DNA of 64,000 nt from Lutraria lutraria. Lineage: Eukaryota; Mollusca; Bivalvia; Venerida; Mactridae. Positions 11,944-25,091 of the stretch are shown piece by piece. A program made the translations under genes and the position numbers. Position 1 is the first letter of the stretch. Each line of letters begins with the position of its first letter. The notes under the pieces are model-generated. The model was not told where the DNA came from. It did not search any database and saw nothing but the letters and a program-made list of their open reading frames with translations. The stretch is from assembly GCA_964023205.1 (NCBI GenBank), contig OZ026843.1, positions 8,355,029-8,419,028 on the forward strand, given 5' to 3'.

Positions 11944-13280
11944 GTTTTTAAACCTATTACATGCTTAGCGTACTCAAACCCAAGAAGTTTCAATGAGTGT
12001 CTTCAGTAATATATACTCTCGTGTTCATCACGTGCTGATAAAATAGTCTAACTAACATTGTTTTAGCGTATAAGCAAGCCAAATACATTGATTATTGTAA
12101 TGATAATATTAATTATTCTGGAAATGGCAAACACGCCAGCTTCCTAATATTGATGTATTTATTTTTCAAACCCCCATAAATTCCTAGGTATCACAAGTTA
12201 ATGTATTTTACATCGTAGAAAAAGATTATACGTAATACCTTATCTTATTTAGGTGCAAGTTGCGTAAGCGCTACCCTTCTCCAAGGACTTTTAACAGTCA
12301 GTAAATAAGCATTCATTTTTTTCGATAGAAACATTTTCTCTATTGGGTGTCCTTAATGCGGAAGGTCAATCACTTCAGGTATTGTTATCCAGTTGTCGGA
12401 TTTATAGCCATAATCATGCATTGTTTCTTTCCCTTTAAGGGCTTGCAATTGATACATGCTCTTTGATGTTATGTATTCATGCGACACATCATCACGATTG
12501 TAAACGAACATTCCATGCAATATTATGCCATCAGAGACCGTACTTTATTTCATATGTTATTTGTCATGTAGCATTATCAAATATCGAGATTAGTCTGAAT
12601 ATCATCGTAGATATGCGTACGTTATTCCTTATGTTGTAATTCTGGGCGGATCTAATCTTTTGTGATAAAATGCATCTAAAATTAAGGTTTGAAGGCTCAG
12701 ATCTTAAACGACAAAGTTACAAATAATTGTATAAGAGTGTGTAAAATATATAAAATCTAGTTTCGAACAACTTTTAAAAGCCGGCTTCAGTGTGCATGGG
12801 CTTCTAAATGTCACATGATGTGTCGATGTTCGTTCAAGATTTAGGCCTAACATATGCTTTTAAAAAAGCAGCTCTGGGTCTGTGATATTGATCCTAAATT
12901 CAATTGTTCATAATCGCCCATAAAATGGTATAAAAAACTTCCAACTGTATACCGACTAACTGATCTTCTGAAAAAAATCCAAACGAAATCGTTTGCTACA
13001 AATACGCCTGTTATTACACGAATTTAGTCACAGTCGTTAATCCAGCTTGTTTTAATCCGGATTAACGTGTGAAATTAATATGTCCTGATAAAATGTTAAA
13101 TTATAGACAGCATTTAACTTTATAAACATTCATTAAAAATATATAATTTGGAGTTTCTAGTTATATGAATCGGAGCTTTCAAAGTTCTAATAAAATTCTA
13201 AAAATTGTTAATTTCTTAAATTAAGCTTCGTCAAAATATTCCCGGTCTAAAAGTTACCGGCACGTGATTTTATTATCGTC
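11944..13280. other. Intergenic region before ODAD4
   Basis: No gene or repeat structure was recognised until the promoter elements near 13284. Confidence 0.4.
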
Positions 13281-13283
13281 TTT

Positions 13284-13320
13284 GCGCATGCGCGTTGCCT
13301 GGAAACCAAGTACCGGAAGT
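13284..13320 (+). promoter_or_regulatory. ODAD4 promoter: NRF1 site, RFX X-box, ETS site
   Basis: Within 37 bases there are an NRF1 palindrome GCGCATGCGC (13284-13293), an X-box-like inverted repeat GTTGCC-T-GGAAAC (13294-13306) and an ETS core CCGGAAGT (13313-13320). The ATG lies 89 bases downstream of the last. RFX X-boxes are the established mark of ciliary gene promoters, which fits an outer-dynein-arm docking gene. No TATA box is evident. Confidence 0.7.
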
Positions 13321-13408
13321 TGACGCTAACATTGGACTCTTGCTTTGATTTTGGAAACATAAAAAACAAATAAATAAATCTTTATTAGTGAACTAAAAAC
13401 GCACGAAA

Positions 13409-16400
13409 ATGTACGGTGAAGACAATGGGTCTGAGGGTCCACGGGGAACATTTGAAATATACCGGGCCGAAGCAGACTCACTCTACAAACAGGGAGAATA
13501 CAGAAAAGCGATAGAAAGTTATTCACTCGTAAGTTTCTTTTTTATGTTGACAATTTCTGTTGTTATTTGTAAAAATGGATTTTGCAAAATGGGATTATCT
13601 TTCATTTGTATGACCTTTCTATGATATTTAGGGATTTAGTTTGACATTCATCTTTTAATAATATAATTATAAAGAAATATAAAAATGCAAATAAGTTGTA
13701 TGCAAACTCAGTTTCTACTCAAATTCTAGATTTGTGCACTTACATTTTTTATGATTGTAAACTGATAAGGGATTGACTGTTGACTGAATGCGATTGATCA
13801 ATATAAGTTCCTAATAAATTAGGTGAAATATATTGCTTGGAAAATGAAATCAAAAACATAATTTGGTGGGCTGTAAATTAAGAACTTCAAAACCTTAGTG
13901 TCATTTCAATAATGGCATAATAGTGGTGCCAAGTACATCCAACATCAAGTCAATTCAAATTGCCTTACATATTTACATGTACAGTACACCATGGCTATTA
14001 GATTATTACAGAAAATAGGTGCTAAAACACTCACTGTTCATTCAATTTGCTATACTCTTTTTCACATGCTTTTATTTCTAAATTTCAGGCTTTAGAACTC
14101 ACACCAGGAGAGAAGAATTGTCTTGTTTGTAGATCAAGATGTCATCTTCAGCTTGGAGATATGCAAAGTGCCCTCACGGATGCAGAGGCATCACTTGAAG
14201 AGGATAAAGAATATCACAAGGTAATCAATGAAGATTTGTCTAAAGCCAGGTGTACTTTATTTGTATATAAATCAGGGCCCTAATTTCATTTCAGATAAGA
14301 AGAAATGGGGATTTTGTCTTTTAACATCAGCACTATCAATATTTAATTTAATGATTAATGTCCGCTGAACATATTACATTTACACATGAATTTCAGGGAC
14401 ACAGTTGTTTAAATTGAAAATCAATATATACCAAAATATGTCTCTCTGGGAGGAAATCTTTTTTTAGAGGAAGTAGTGGAAAATGTATATACACTGAGTG
14501 GGGGATGGGGCTAATTTTGGCCCTAGAAATCATGAAATGAGGGCCCTGTAGATATATGATAATTTTAAATTTTTGTCTGAAAACAACACATAAGTGGGGA
14601 AAAAATAAGTGTGCAGGAAACGGATATTATTTTAGGTGTAGAGTTGTAGACTAATCAAACATCTTACTTTTCCAACAACAATTAAGGTGCATGAATATAA
14701 AGTTAATAATTCACAATTATCAGTCACCCAGACTCTCACCACTTAGGTTTTAATTTAGCTTGACAAATATATGTTCATAACTTCAGAGTAATTGGTTGTC
14801 AAAATTCATTCGATATGACGCGATTCGTGACAAGCATATTAAGAAAACATTGCAAAATTATGACAATTAACAATTGTTTGATTTTTTTGCACTTACTGTA
14901 ATAGGTGTACCTTATTAATCAATGAATCTTAATAATTTATTGTTTCATAATTTTTTTTTAAATTATCAAACAATGAATATGAAGTGTAAATGTACAAAAA
15001 GATTCAATACGTCTCTCATAAAAACCCTGCAATATCTTTGCTTTTCATAATCCATATTTTATTTTTGTGCACCCATCATTCTAAATGGTGGAAGGGCATA
15101 CAGTGTTACACCTGTGTCTGTCCTACTATCCATGTATTCAAATATTGGTTTCTGTGTGATAACTCAAGAAATATTTATGGATTTGTTATATATTTTACAT
15201 GAAGGTGTATAATAATGAAATTCAAGGTCAAGTTGAAGTTCTATTTCCATTAAAATCCAAACATTTTCACAGGAGAAATGGCCCCTTTTTGACTTAGTGC
15301 GCTCAACGGGGGCATTCGTACACAGATAAAATGAATAAAATGTCCTTCTCTGTACTGTTAGAACTCAAGAGAACTGATTTCGCCAGTCGCGTTGAATTCG
15401 AGCCAATTGAGTGCTCAGCGCAACACTGTCGTAACTTGTTCTTATTTCAATATGAGTTACGACACTGTTGCGTTGAACCCTCGCAATGAGAGTCTATTGT
15501 ACCATGTTTGATAGTAATTGAAAGATACACCAGTATGATATTCTATCTTTTGCTATTATACATTGTAGACATCTTAATAAAAAAATATTTTATTCTACAT
15601 TTTAGGGAATATACCAAAAAGCACAAGCCTATTACTATCAAGGAGATTTTGAGATGGCTCTTGTATTTTATCATCGTGGATTGAAGTTGCGACCAGAGAT
15701 ACATGAATTTCGTCTAGGCATACAGAAAGCGCAAGAAGCAATAGATAACAGTGTTGGGTGTAAGTCAACAGCTATTCTTTTCCCAGATTATGCTGTTCAA
15801 AACAAACTTTCGGACAGAAAGTCTGTTGTGACCTCAAACAGTTTGAGACCCAGAAAATCAGACTGGAGTTTAGAAAAAGTTCTCTCTTCTTCTCTTCACA
15901 CACTTTTAACCTCTTCCTCTTCTTCATGTGAATCCTCTTTCACTAACAAGAAACCATCTAAAACAGGTAAATTTTCCTTAACATCTTACGTACACTAGAC
16001 TCTTGTATCTTATCTTTTCATTTCTTTACTAATTACCTTTCTCTTCATTGCATATTTATTTTGCACTGTCTGATATTTTCTTTGTTATTTGTTGTCTGGA
16101 TTTATTTTCATTTACATGTTTTATTATTTACGGTACTGTATTTGTTGAAGTTGTAAGATGTTGTACCTGTGTCTGTTTTTTTTTATTTTGTTTTAGTAGC
16201 TACTTTACAGATGATTAATAAAACACATTATTGTCTTACCACAGGTGACAAGTATATATGTTTAAGTTTAATGTTTTGGTAAACCACAGAAAGTTCAACT
16301 CAATAACAAATGAATCCAACAAATAAAAATGAATGAAACCAAACATTTTGGGGGCACTATAGTTGTTGGAGTATTTCTCAATGTTGTTACAATCTTCCTT

Positions 16401-19400
16401 CATGAACAACTTTCATTTTCTTCCCCTTGTACAGATTTTGATAATAATTTGGATACTGCTGGAGCTTTTAAAATACTGGAAACATTCTTTTTTGAATGTG
16501 AATAAAAAACAACTGTTTTTCTGATAATTATGCAGTATGAATTTTTAAGGCCTTCACTGATTGGATTTAATTCAGAATGAAAAAGGTGCGTCATGTTGGC
16601 CTACATAGTATTGTCTGCAATTCTATAACAGCAAACATTCAGCTCATGTCAATCATATATCTAATGACATCATTTGATATTTTATTCAATCATATCTTTA
16701 ATACAAAATCATTGCTATCCCAGCATTTAAAAATTACTGTTTGAAATAAAACACACAATTCATGTTTCAAACAACTTATGATTATTAATTATATTCTGTT
16801 TATTTGGTAGCATTATTCTATGTTATTACATTTTATACATACACTGAAGATTTAACTATGTGGTACCATATTCTCTATAGTATGTTTGTCAGTCATGGTT
16901 ATTGTACACTGATAAAAAAGAAATTTTAAGGCAAAAACAAAAGAAAAAGGAAGCAAATGTTTAGCAATTAAAATGTTCATGTTGCTTTTCTTGTTCATCA
17001 GTAACTAGATGACATTAATTGATTCATTTTTCAGCTCCAGAAACAGTGAAGTTAACTACAGAAGGGGATTTATCATACTTTGATCAGCTCTTGGATGATG
17101 TGAGTACCATCATTTTTATGCCCCCATGTCAATAAATCAGGGGCACATTGTTTTTGACCAGTCTGTCTGTTTGTACCAAACTTTAATCCTAAAATCAAAA
17201 CACTCCCACCAACAAACTTCACGTTCGTTCCTCATGACAACCTCTACTGGACCATATTGAAATTCTAAAAGCAACTATTTTTGTGTAATATGTTCATAAA
17301 ATTAATGTGCTGCTTAACATGGCATCAGAGGTCTGTACCATGATAAAACAGTAAATTAATGTTTAAACCTTTAACTTCTACTTCTCTAAATTCTCTCCAT
17401 GTTTTTCGTATGAATATTTTTCTTTAAATCATGTTTAATTGTTAGTTCGAAAAGTTATCTGATATATCTATATGTTATGACATTGATTTATTTGGAAAAT
17501 ATAAAAATGGTATCAACATATATTTACAGAAAAAGATTAAACGTAAGACCATGACATATGGTCGGCCGGCAGCTCAACAGACAAATAAGACAACAGTACA
17601 AAGAATGAATGTTGGAAGTGAGAAAACTATAAAACAACTGTTGGGCGAATTATATGGTGACAGGCAATACTTAGAAAAACTACTCAAAGAAACAGGTACA
17701 ATCTTATTGTTTTTAAAACCAGTTACCAGTACATAATTGAACAGTTAAAACCATCTTTTGGATAAAAAAGATACACAGAAATGGCACATCATTATCAACT
17801 CAAATTATATTAAAAACATATTGAAAGATAATTGGTCATTATATTGAATTGGTCGTTACATAAGTTTTATTGTATTTCAGCATTCGTCTATCATTTAAAT
17901 AGTTTAAGATATAATACTCAAGTTAAATTGCACAAACGATTAAGGCAAAAAGATTAGTTTTGGACAGGTTTAAATGTTCTTCATGTAGGATTTTGCATGT
18001 TTTGGGTTTTAAATTTCACAATGTACACCATTTTTGTGGTGTAACTTGTTCAAAGCTACATTGTATTTGTACATTTACGTCACATAATGAAGACAGATGG
18101 TCATGATATTGTTAAATCTGGTATTTTCTCCATGCACAAACATAACCAGTATTCTTTTTTTCTTTTGTGGTGGATTTTCAAGTATAAATGTATTCAGTAT
18201 CACAACTTAACAAAAACAGTGTCAGTATGGCTAAATAAGGCCGTCCCTAAAAAAATATTTCGTAATTATTTAAAAATCCTCCATCCCAAACAATTTTTAG
18301 TAACTGTTACTAACATTTTTTTTTGCCCTTTATTTCGAATTTTGTTTTCAGTACAAGCAGGATTTATAATATTAACAGTTTTTTAAATGCCTACCTACCT
18401 ACCTACTTTGAAAAGTTTATGTCAGCTGCATATCTGCAAACTAACTTCTTTAAGGATGGCCTTATAAAATATTTTGTTTCAAGCTTTGAAAATAGTCTGT
18501 CTCTCCCATTATTAAACAAAACAACTAGAATTTTCTTAAGCAACATACAGATGTCATACATTACTGTTCAGCTTGTACCTGTTGAACAAATAAATAAACA
18601 ACTTATTATTTTTGTCCAAACTGTCTGTTAAGTTTATCTGAATTACTTCCTTCAACATTAAGTAGTATAAATCATTCACACTTAACGGCAAATATCAAAT
18701 AAATACTGTTATCAGATCTTCTTGAAAAATGTTTTATGAGTTATTGTCCTTTGTATGTTTTGCATTGACAAGTTGACAACTCTTTTAAATGATTCTGACT
18801 TACTTGTTCAAACAGAATCTTATGCTTTTCCCAATTTGATTAATGTTAATAGCAGTACTGTTATTTTATAGTGGTCTTATGAATTATGCAAATATAATGT
18901 TTTTCTATTCAATGTAAGATGATGCATTTAAGTTACTTCTGATGTAAATCATTTTAGAACTTACATGTAACAAACAAACTTCCTGATGAGGTATACAATG
19001 ATAATGTTTCATATGATACAGTGCAACCTCTCCAGAGCGGCCCTCTCTTGAGCAACAAACCACCCTTCAAAAACAGCATGATTTTTCTCACTGCATGAAT
19101 TAATTATTAATCTATCCTCTCTAGAGCAACAACCTCTAAACAAGAACATACACAATTTTGCTTCTCCCAAAGGGCGTTGCTCAGATGAGGTTGTACTGTA
19201 GTATGAGCTAGCATATAATTGAATATTCTTACAAGTCTAAAAATTCTAGCATCTGATTGCTCTTGGCATATCCTCTAAATTGACCAATAACTAGATTGTA
19301 CTTAGGGACCACTCTTAGTCAAGTTCATGATAAAGTTGTACATGTGTTACGGGCTGATAGCTTTCATCAATAAACTTTTATTCTGTTCTGTTCCAATCTG

Positions 19401-22400
19401 ACTTTGTCTTGAAAGTCAGTTTCATTTATAACCATTTGCATAGGATTTATTTTTGTTATAATCATTTTGATGTTTAATCTCTTTATTTAAAGTGTTTGTT
19501 ATTTTTCACATTTTACAGACCCCAAGTCAGAAATGGGTAAATCCATTGCTACTTTAGTAAATGATGGGTTATCTTATCTTGATACAAGATCTGATTTCTG
19601 GAGACAACAAAAGCCTATGTATGCTAGAAGACATGACAGACTAATGCAGAGGAGAAAGAGAGAGACTGCCTCACATAAACTTGCACCAAATGATTACATC
19701 ATCAAAGAGTTGGAAAGAATTGACCAAGGTAAATGATTAAATCAAAATACTGAAACAAGGCAAGGGAGGTAATTCAGTGATTTTATAATAATTTTTCTCT
19801 CATGAGTTGCATTCTACCACATGATAATGAATTATGTATATTCCTACTATTGAAGTTACTTCCTGAACCTTTCTGAAATTATGATATCCTACATTGCTTA
19901 TATAATATTCCCACTGAATGCCACAGTCATACTAAGCTCATCTAAGGCCAAGAATAAAAATATGAATGTTTGCCCTAATGCAACCGAAACATTTTTTATA
20001 ACTTTTAGGGCAAATTTCCCTATCTACCTACATAAAATTTTTTAGACTTGGGTTAGTTAAACTTGCTAGGGCTAACATTTATATTTTTAAATTAGGCTTA
20101 ATGATTTAATTACCGGGTATGTACAGCTAAATATAAGACAATATGTTTGTTTGTTTAGTGTTGTTTTATGGCACATCAACAACAAATGGTCATATAGCAC
20201 ATTTGTTTCTACATCGATTTGTTTACTTCACAAAATGTTGTTTTTTTAATTTTTATTTCTGTTCCCCTTCATATCATTTTCTATTTTTTCTATTTATAGC
20301 TCAAGTTGAGGGTCACTACCCAGAGGCTCTTAAACGTGCACAGAAATGCTTGTCAACGGTTCAAGGGTTCTCTGAAAATGATGTTCCAAACAAGGTTGAG
20401 GTTATTTCTAACTTACACAGTTGTATTGGTAATGCTTACCTTGAGATGGGATCTTTTGACAAAGCCTTGGATAGTCACAAAACTGATCTGTCTCTTGGAC
20501 AAAGTCAGTAAGTGTTTCATAAACTTTGTTAAATTTCTGTACTGGTACCTTGCCTTTATAGATGAAATTTTGTACAAACATTTTAGTCTGTAATCTTTGC
20601 TATTGTAATACAATCAATTTAAAAGTGTAGATCTACATGCACTTGAAATTATGTTCAAAATGTCAGGGTTTATTTTTTTCAATAGTTGACATTATCAGTA
20701 TAATATACCTGTTGATTTATTAGAATGCGTTGGTTGGTGATATCAACTCATTTACCTTACTAGTGTGTGTCTTTGTTCTAACAAAACAGTCGGTTGCTCT
20801 TAAATTGATATTGACTTTATTGAAAGCCAATTTCTCTGGACAGAGTTATCAGAAAGTCTTGAAAAACTCAGAGAACCTAAAAATACTTGCTGTCACTTTA
20901 TTCTAAAATCATGTTGAAATTTTAATTGCAGTGATATGGTTGAGGCTGTGTCTCGTGGTTTGGACAACATTGGAAGAGTACATGCTAGAAAGGGCGAGTT
21001 TGCTAAAGCCATAGAAGTGTAAGTACTTTATTCGATTCATTATATACTAGTATATATGTTAAAGGCTTTCATCCACTTATGCATCTAAAATGGTTTCCTT
21101 ATAATAAGAATATATATTTGAAACATGCATTTTAACTTAACATTGATTTGAAAAGTTGAAATTTAGGATAATATTCATGTTTAAGCATAAATGACTAATA
21201 ATGATAAAGGATGGCGTATTGACAACTAAGACTTGGAACTGAAATGCTTTTTTTATACAGTTTGAGAAAGAAAATAGTTTCCTGTTATCTGTATTTAGGT
21301 TCCAGTCACAATGTTGTTAATATAAAGTCATATCATAATTTACTGTGCATGTGTATTGAAGTCATGTAAGAGTTAATCCATGTAAATTAACAAATTTCAG
21401 ATGGGAGCGTAAATTACCTATGAGTAAATCACCTTTGGAATCCACATGGTTGTATCATGAGATTGGTCGATGTTACTTGGAATTAGACAAGTTTGAAGAA
21501 GCCAAGAGCAACGGACAACAGTCTGAGACAGCAGCTATTGAAGCTGATGATCAAATGTGGCATCTACAAGCTCTTGTTCTCACTGCACAAGCTGAAGGTA
21601 AAATCATTATAATTGATTTTTCGCCAATCTGTTTCAGCTCACATTCAGTATTTAAGCAGTAATTTAAGTGTTTTTGTACCAAATTCCATGAATTCAATGT
21701 GGTAAAAGTGATCAAAGCTTACTAAGGTACTAATTTTCACATTTTTTTCCAGTCAAACTTGGAGAATTACAAGCTGCAGTTGCAACATTTGAAAAAGCCT
21801 CCGAACTGGCAAAGACACAAGGTAAGAGGACTGAAAAGGTTTCCAAATTATTAAACATTTATTTGACTGTTAACAAGCCATTTAGTATTGTAAAGAGTTA
21901 TAAATATAAGTGATTGTATGTACTGTATGATAAGCATTGTGATAGTGCAAAAATTTGCAATACAGTTTGTATGATTTAAGATCAAAAAAGTTCTATTGTC
22001 AATGTGATACAATTAAACATGATTTGTACAACTGTATTTATTTTCAGTTCAAATTTTTAATAAGTGTTCAGTATTCCAACATGTCAAGAAAGTCATAAAA
22101 TTGTCTGGGAATTTTGCAAAAAGTCATTGAAATTTGAACATTGAAATAAATATGAGTGTCAGGGAAAATGTTGAATAATTTTTGTTCATATGATTGATGT
22201 GTGGGAACCCCAATGTTTTTCAAGCAATGAAATGAATGTTATATGCCACTATGTACTGATTTATTGGCCATGTAGATTTTAAATTTATTCTACACACCAA
22301 AGTCTTGTCTCCATTGCGTTTTGCAATTGTTTTGAATCTATGAAAAAGGTAAGAAATTTGTACTGATTAAATATGGTTACTTAATTATTTTGTTTTATTT

Positions 22401-23291
22401 ACATGAAATGTAGACTAAATACTGGTAGTAAAAATGTGGTGTTTTATCTTCACTGGTTTACACAAAGCATTTTCACGCTCTATACAGTTAAGTGATCACA
22501 CGGTAATGTTTGATAATTGGTAATTTTAGGAGACAAATCTGCTGAAACTGCAATTAAAAAGGCAATTGATGAAATAAATACCAAGATTGTCTTAGATGGT
22601 GTTGATGAAACTGATGAAAAACCAGCTAAAACTGAAGATGATACCAACAATAATGCAGAATCAAAAGAACCAGAAGAAACTAAAAATGATACGAAAGAAA
22701 ATGTTTCACCAGGTCGAAAATCTGTAAAACAAGGTAAGCATCAGTAATCAATTCCACAGTAAAATGAGTAATTAATTCTAATATTTTGCTTCATTTAAAA
22801 ATGAATAGATAGGGTATCTGAAAAGGAGAATGACCACCACATCTTTCAAAGAATTCAGACATAACTTTTTTAAAATGTCGCCCTCAGGTAGAGTTAATAA
22901 ATAAAAACTTACCTGTTCCAATGCAAGTCATATCTCTTAAATGTGCTCAATAAAACCATTTGTTTCATTTTGTAACACCATTACCATGTAGAATGTAAGA
23001 AAAATTAAAAAAGAAAATGACAAATGCTCAAACTACATACGGTAGACATTTCCTTAATGTTCATTTTGTTCAAAACCAAAAAAAGGTGAATCAGATATTT
23101 ACTTTCCATATTTATCTATAACCACAGACAAAACCCCTAATGAAACCCCAGGTGGAACCCAACCAACAACCCCAAAAGGTGAACAAGAGGAAACAAAACC
23201 AGAAACCAATGAAGAAACTGCCAAATCAGATGAAGCCAAAGATAATCAAGAAGAAAGTAATGAGAAAACTGAAACACAAAATGAAGCATAA
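13409..23291 (+). CDS. ODAD4: Outer dynein arm docking complex subunit 4 (TTC25), 12 coding exons
   Basis: Exons: 13409-13528, 14089-14220, 15606-15759, 17035-17099, 17530-17695, 19519-19728, 20300-20507, 20932-21018, 21401-21597, 21753-21821, 22530-22733, 23128-23291. All junctions are GT-AG and phases agree, giving 591 aa. Residues about 14-117 form three TPR hairpins (LYKQGEYRKAIESYSLALEL, LQLGDMQSALTDAEASLEED, YYYQGDFEMALVFYHRGLKL). The middle carries family-specific blocks LLGELYGDRQYLEKLL and YLDTRSDFWRQQKPMYARR. A second TPR cluster (about 290-470) includes CIGNAYLEMGSFDKAL, DNIGRVHARKGEFAKAIEVW and HEIGRCYLELDKFEEA. The last 120 residues are a Lys/Glu/Thr-rich tail, shorter than in vertebrates. 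In known systems the protein helps dock outer dynein arms on axonemal doublets. Its family assignment is firm. Confidence 0.95.
14269..14553 (+). mobile_element. TIR element with CAGGGCCCT ends, in ODAD4 intron 2
   Basis: The left end is CAGGGCCCTAATTTCAT and the right end is the complement of CAGGGCCCTCATTTCATG. A related fragment occurs at 60623-60665. No clean target duplication is visible, so the copy is probably old. Confidence 0.45.
15419..15472. repeat. Hairpin repeat in ODAD4 intron 2
   Basis: CGCAACACTGTCGTAAC pairs with GTTACGACACTGTTGCG at 16 of 17 positions across a loop of about 20 bases. It is probably the core of a small foldback repeat. Confidence 0.55.
15760..15966 (+). other. 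Possible in-frame extension of ODAD4 exon 3
   Basis: After the main donor at 15760 the frame stays open for exactly 207 bases (69 codons) to a second donor, CAG/gtaaat, at 15967. Both donors leave phase 1, so either can join exon 4. The extra peptide is Ser- and Lys-rich (TSSSSSCESSFTNKK). The shorter form matches the human protein (NSVGS followed by VKL), so the extension would be an alternative isoform. Confidence 0.45.
18234..18468 (+). mobile_element. TIR element with TAAGGCC ends, in ODAD4 intron 5
   Basis: The left end TAAGGCCGTCCCTAAA matches the complement of the right end TTTAAGGATGGCCTTA at 14 of 16 positions. Related AGGGCCAT-CTTAAAAAT sequence occurs in the TBCEL introns near 28546 and 46891. 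Confidence 0.4.
19019..19198 (+). mobile_element. Small TIR element, family 1, in ODAD4 intron 5
   Basis: Ends are CAGTGCAACCTCTCC and the complement AGGTTGTACTG, flanked by TA on both sides. It is 180 bp and non-coding. Confidence 0.85.
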
Positions 23292-23874
23292 GTGAACTTA
23301 CAATGCATACAAGAAATGATCATTTTTAATACTGCCACATGACGATGATCAAAAAAGTGATTAAGATTTAAGTTGACTCTACAATGGAATATTTGTGATA
23401 ATACCGTTTTACGATTGTTTCAAGGATTTTTAAATAACCCAGATATTCAAGGTGAAATTTATTTTGTAATTTGCCAAGTAATTGGATTGACTTGTCCAGT
23501 ATTTGAAGTATATGTATTTATAACTCAATTTTTCATCTTTTATAGTAAACTTTACATTTACTATTGTGTCCTGTCATTAATACAAGTTTTCGCTTTGACC
23601 TAATATGATATTGGCTATTGAGATAATTTCATTTTCTATCAAAACTCCCATTCTAAACCTATCAATTAAAAACATTGTAAGATACATTTTTACACCACAT
23701 TATTTCAAGTTTCTGCAAAAGACTTTATACAAGGAAAATGGCAAAATATCCATGTATACAGTAGGTTATTTAAAGTCAATATATATGATGATATGTTCAT
23801 TCAATGTGCATGAACAGGCAGTTCATTTGTTAATTTTCTATCTTGCCAATTATATACAATGCATGTGTTCATAT

Positions 23875-23928
23875 GATTATTTATTAGAGTCAGTGATAAT
23901 TGATTATTTATTAGAGTCAGTGATAATT
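23875..23928. repeat. Perfect 27-bp tandem duplication in ODAD4 3' UTR
   Basis: Two identical units, 23875-23901 and 23902-23928, each begin GATTATTTATTAGAG. Perfect identity indicates a recent duplication. Confidence 0.9.
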
Positions 23929-24025
23929 AGATTAAATTATATTTTAATGTACATTTACAATTTGAAACATTCTATGTTGACAAGTTATATACTTTAACTT
24001 TTGACAATCAAATCTATTAAAAAGG

Positions 24026-24031
24026 AATAAA
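24026..24031 (+). terminator. ODAD4 polyadenylation signal
   Basis: AATAAA lies about 735 bases after the ODAD4 stop, with TTGTT-rich sequence downstream. Confidence 0.6.
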
Positions 24032-24045
24032 ACTATAATGTTGTT

Positions 24046-25044
24046 ATTTTACTCTTGTTCATTTTTGGCTTCTTGTCAAACAAACTTGAATGAATGACTA
24101 TCACAGTCATATGCATTTTTAATTCTCTACATTGCTGTTTGTAAGAAAAAATTGCCATCATTGAGTATCTAGAATTCATTAACAACATTTCAATGAGACT
24201 GCTAGGTATAAGAAGAAGACAAGACAGTGACAATATAAGTATTGTCAGACAAAGCCATTTATTTGAGTTATTCATTGAGAGATTGCATGAATCTTCTCAC
24301 TCTGAGATATGTCAAACTTGATGAATATTATCCTTGTATTATATTAATTCAACTCTTTAAAATGTGGTTTCATGAATGATGATGCCATAACATAAATAAC
24401 GTCAACTCCTGATGTTCAGTCTTCAAGACGGTTGCTGCTTTACGAAATATCCAATGTTACACTGTGGATACATGTCGCTATCAGTAACATCTATACATCC
24501 TTGAAATGAAACTACTTGATCATTGTTGCTATAGGTAATATCAACTCCTGATAATGAGAGGACATATACATAAACTTTAGTGTTGTCGCTATAAATAATG
24601 ACAACTTCCTTAACCGAGACTATATGAGTGTTGCCGCTATTAGTATCATTATGTAATAAGAAAACATGGATGTTATTGAGAACATTATATCGGCTCGTCT
24701 AAACATGACTCAAAAATGGGATTGTAACAGCATTGTTGCTAATGTTACATCAATCGCTAACAATAAACCTTCATGGATTGCAGACGGCTTCGTTATCAGT
24801 GACATCATTCCCTACATTGAGATTATACACGTACTTGAACCCTACTGCTTAAAGTAACGTCATGTCTTGAAATGGCATTACATGTATGTTCTCAATGTAT
24901 GTACATTGTAACTACATTTTAAAAATGTCAACTACTTTCAATGAAAATACATTTTGTAACATCTTCAAAATCAGAACTTTGTCATGATTATTGTCAACAA
25001 AATGACTACCAGTATATCATCCCATTATATGCTCATTATCATTA
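24046..25044. other. Intergenic region between the ODAD4 and TBCEL-A 3' ends
   Basis: The two genes converge here. Degenerate repeats of GTTGCTAT-GGTAAT-TCAACT occur between about 24400 and 24780. No gene is supported. Confidence 0.4.
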
Positions 25045-25085
25045 CTATAAACAAGACAATAATAATTTCGTATAAACATGACTAC

Positions 25086-25091
25086 TTTATT
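25086..25091 (-). terminator. TBCEL-A polyadenylation signal
   Basis: AATAAA on the minus strand lies about 1.7 kb after the stop. Homologous sequence (GTACAA followed by an AAATAAA-type run) occurs near 49929 after the TBCEL-B stop. Confidence 0.5.

Larger units (their letters stand above)
23292..24045 (+). other. ODAD4 3' UTR
   Basis: AT-rich sequence follows the stop codon up to the first good polyadenylation signal at 24026. Open frames inside it show no similarity to known families. Confidence 0.55.

Noticed and set aside
23605..23997. 130-aa plus-strand frame after ODAD4
   Set aside because: It falls in the 3' UTR, includes the 27-bp tandem duplication and has no family features.
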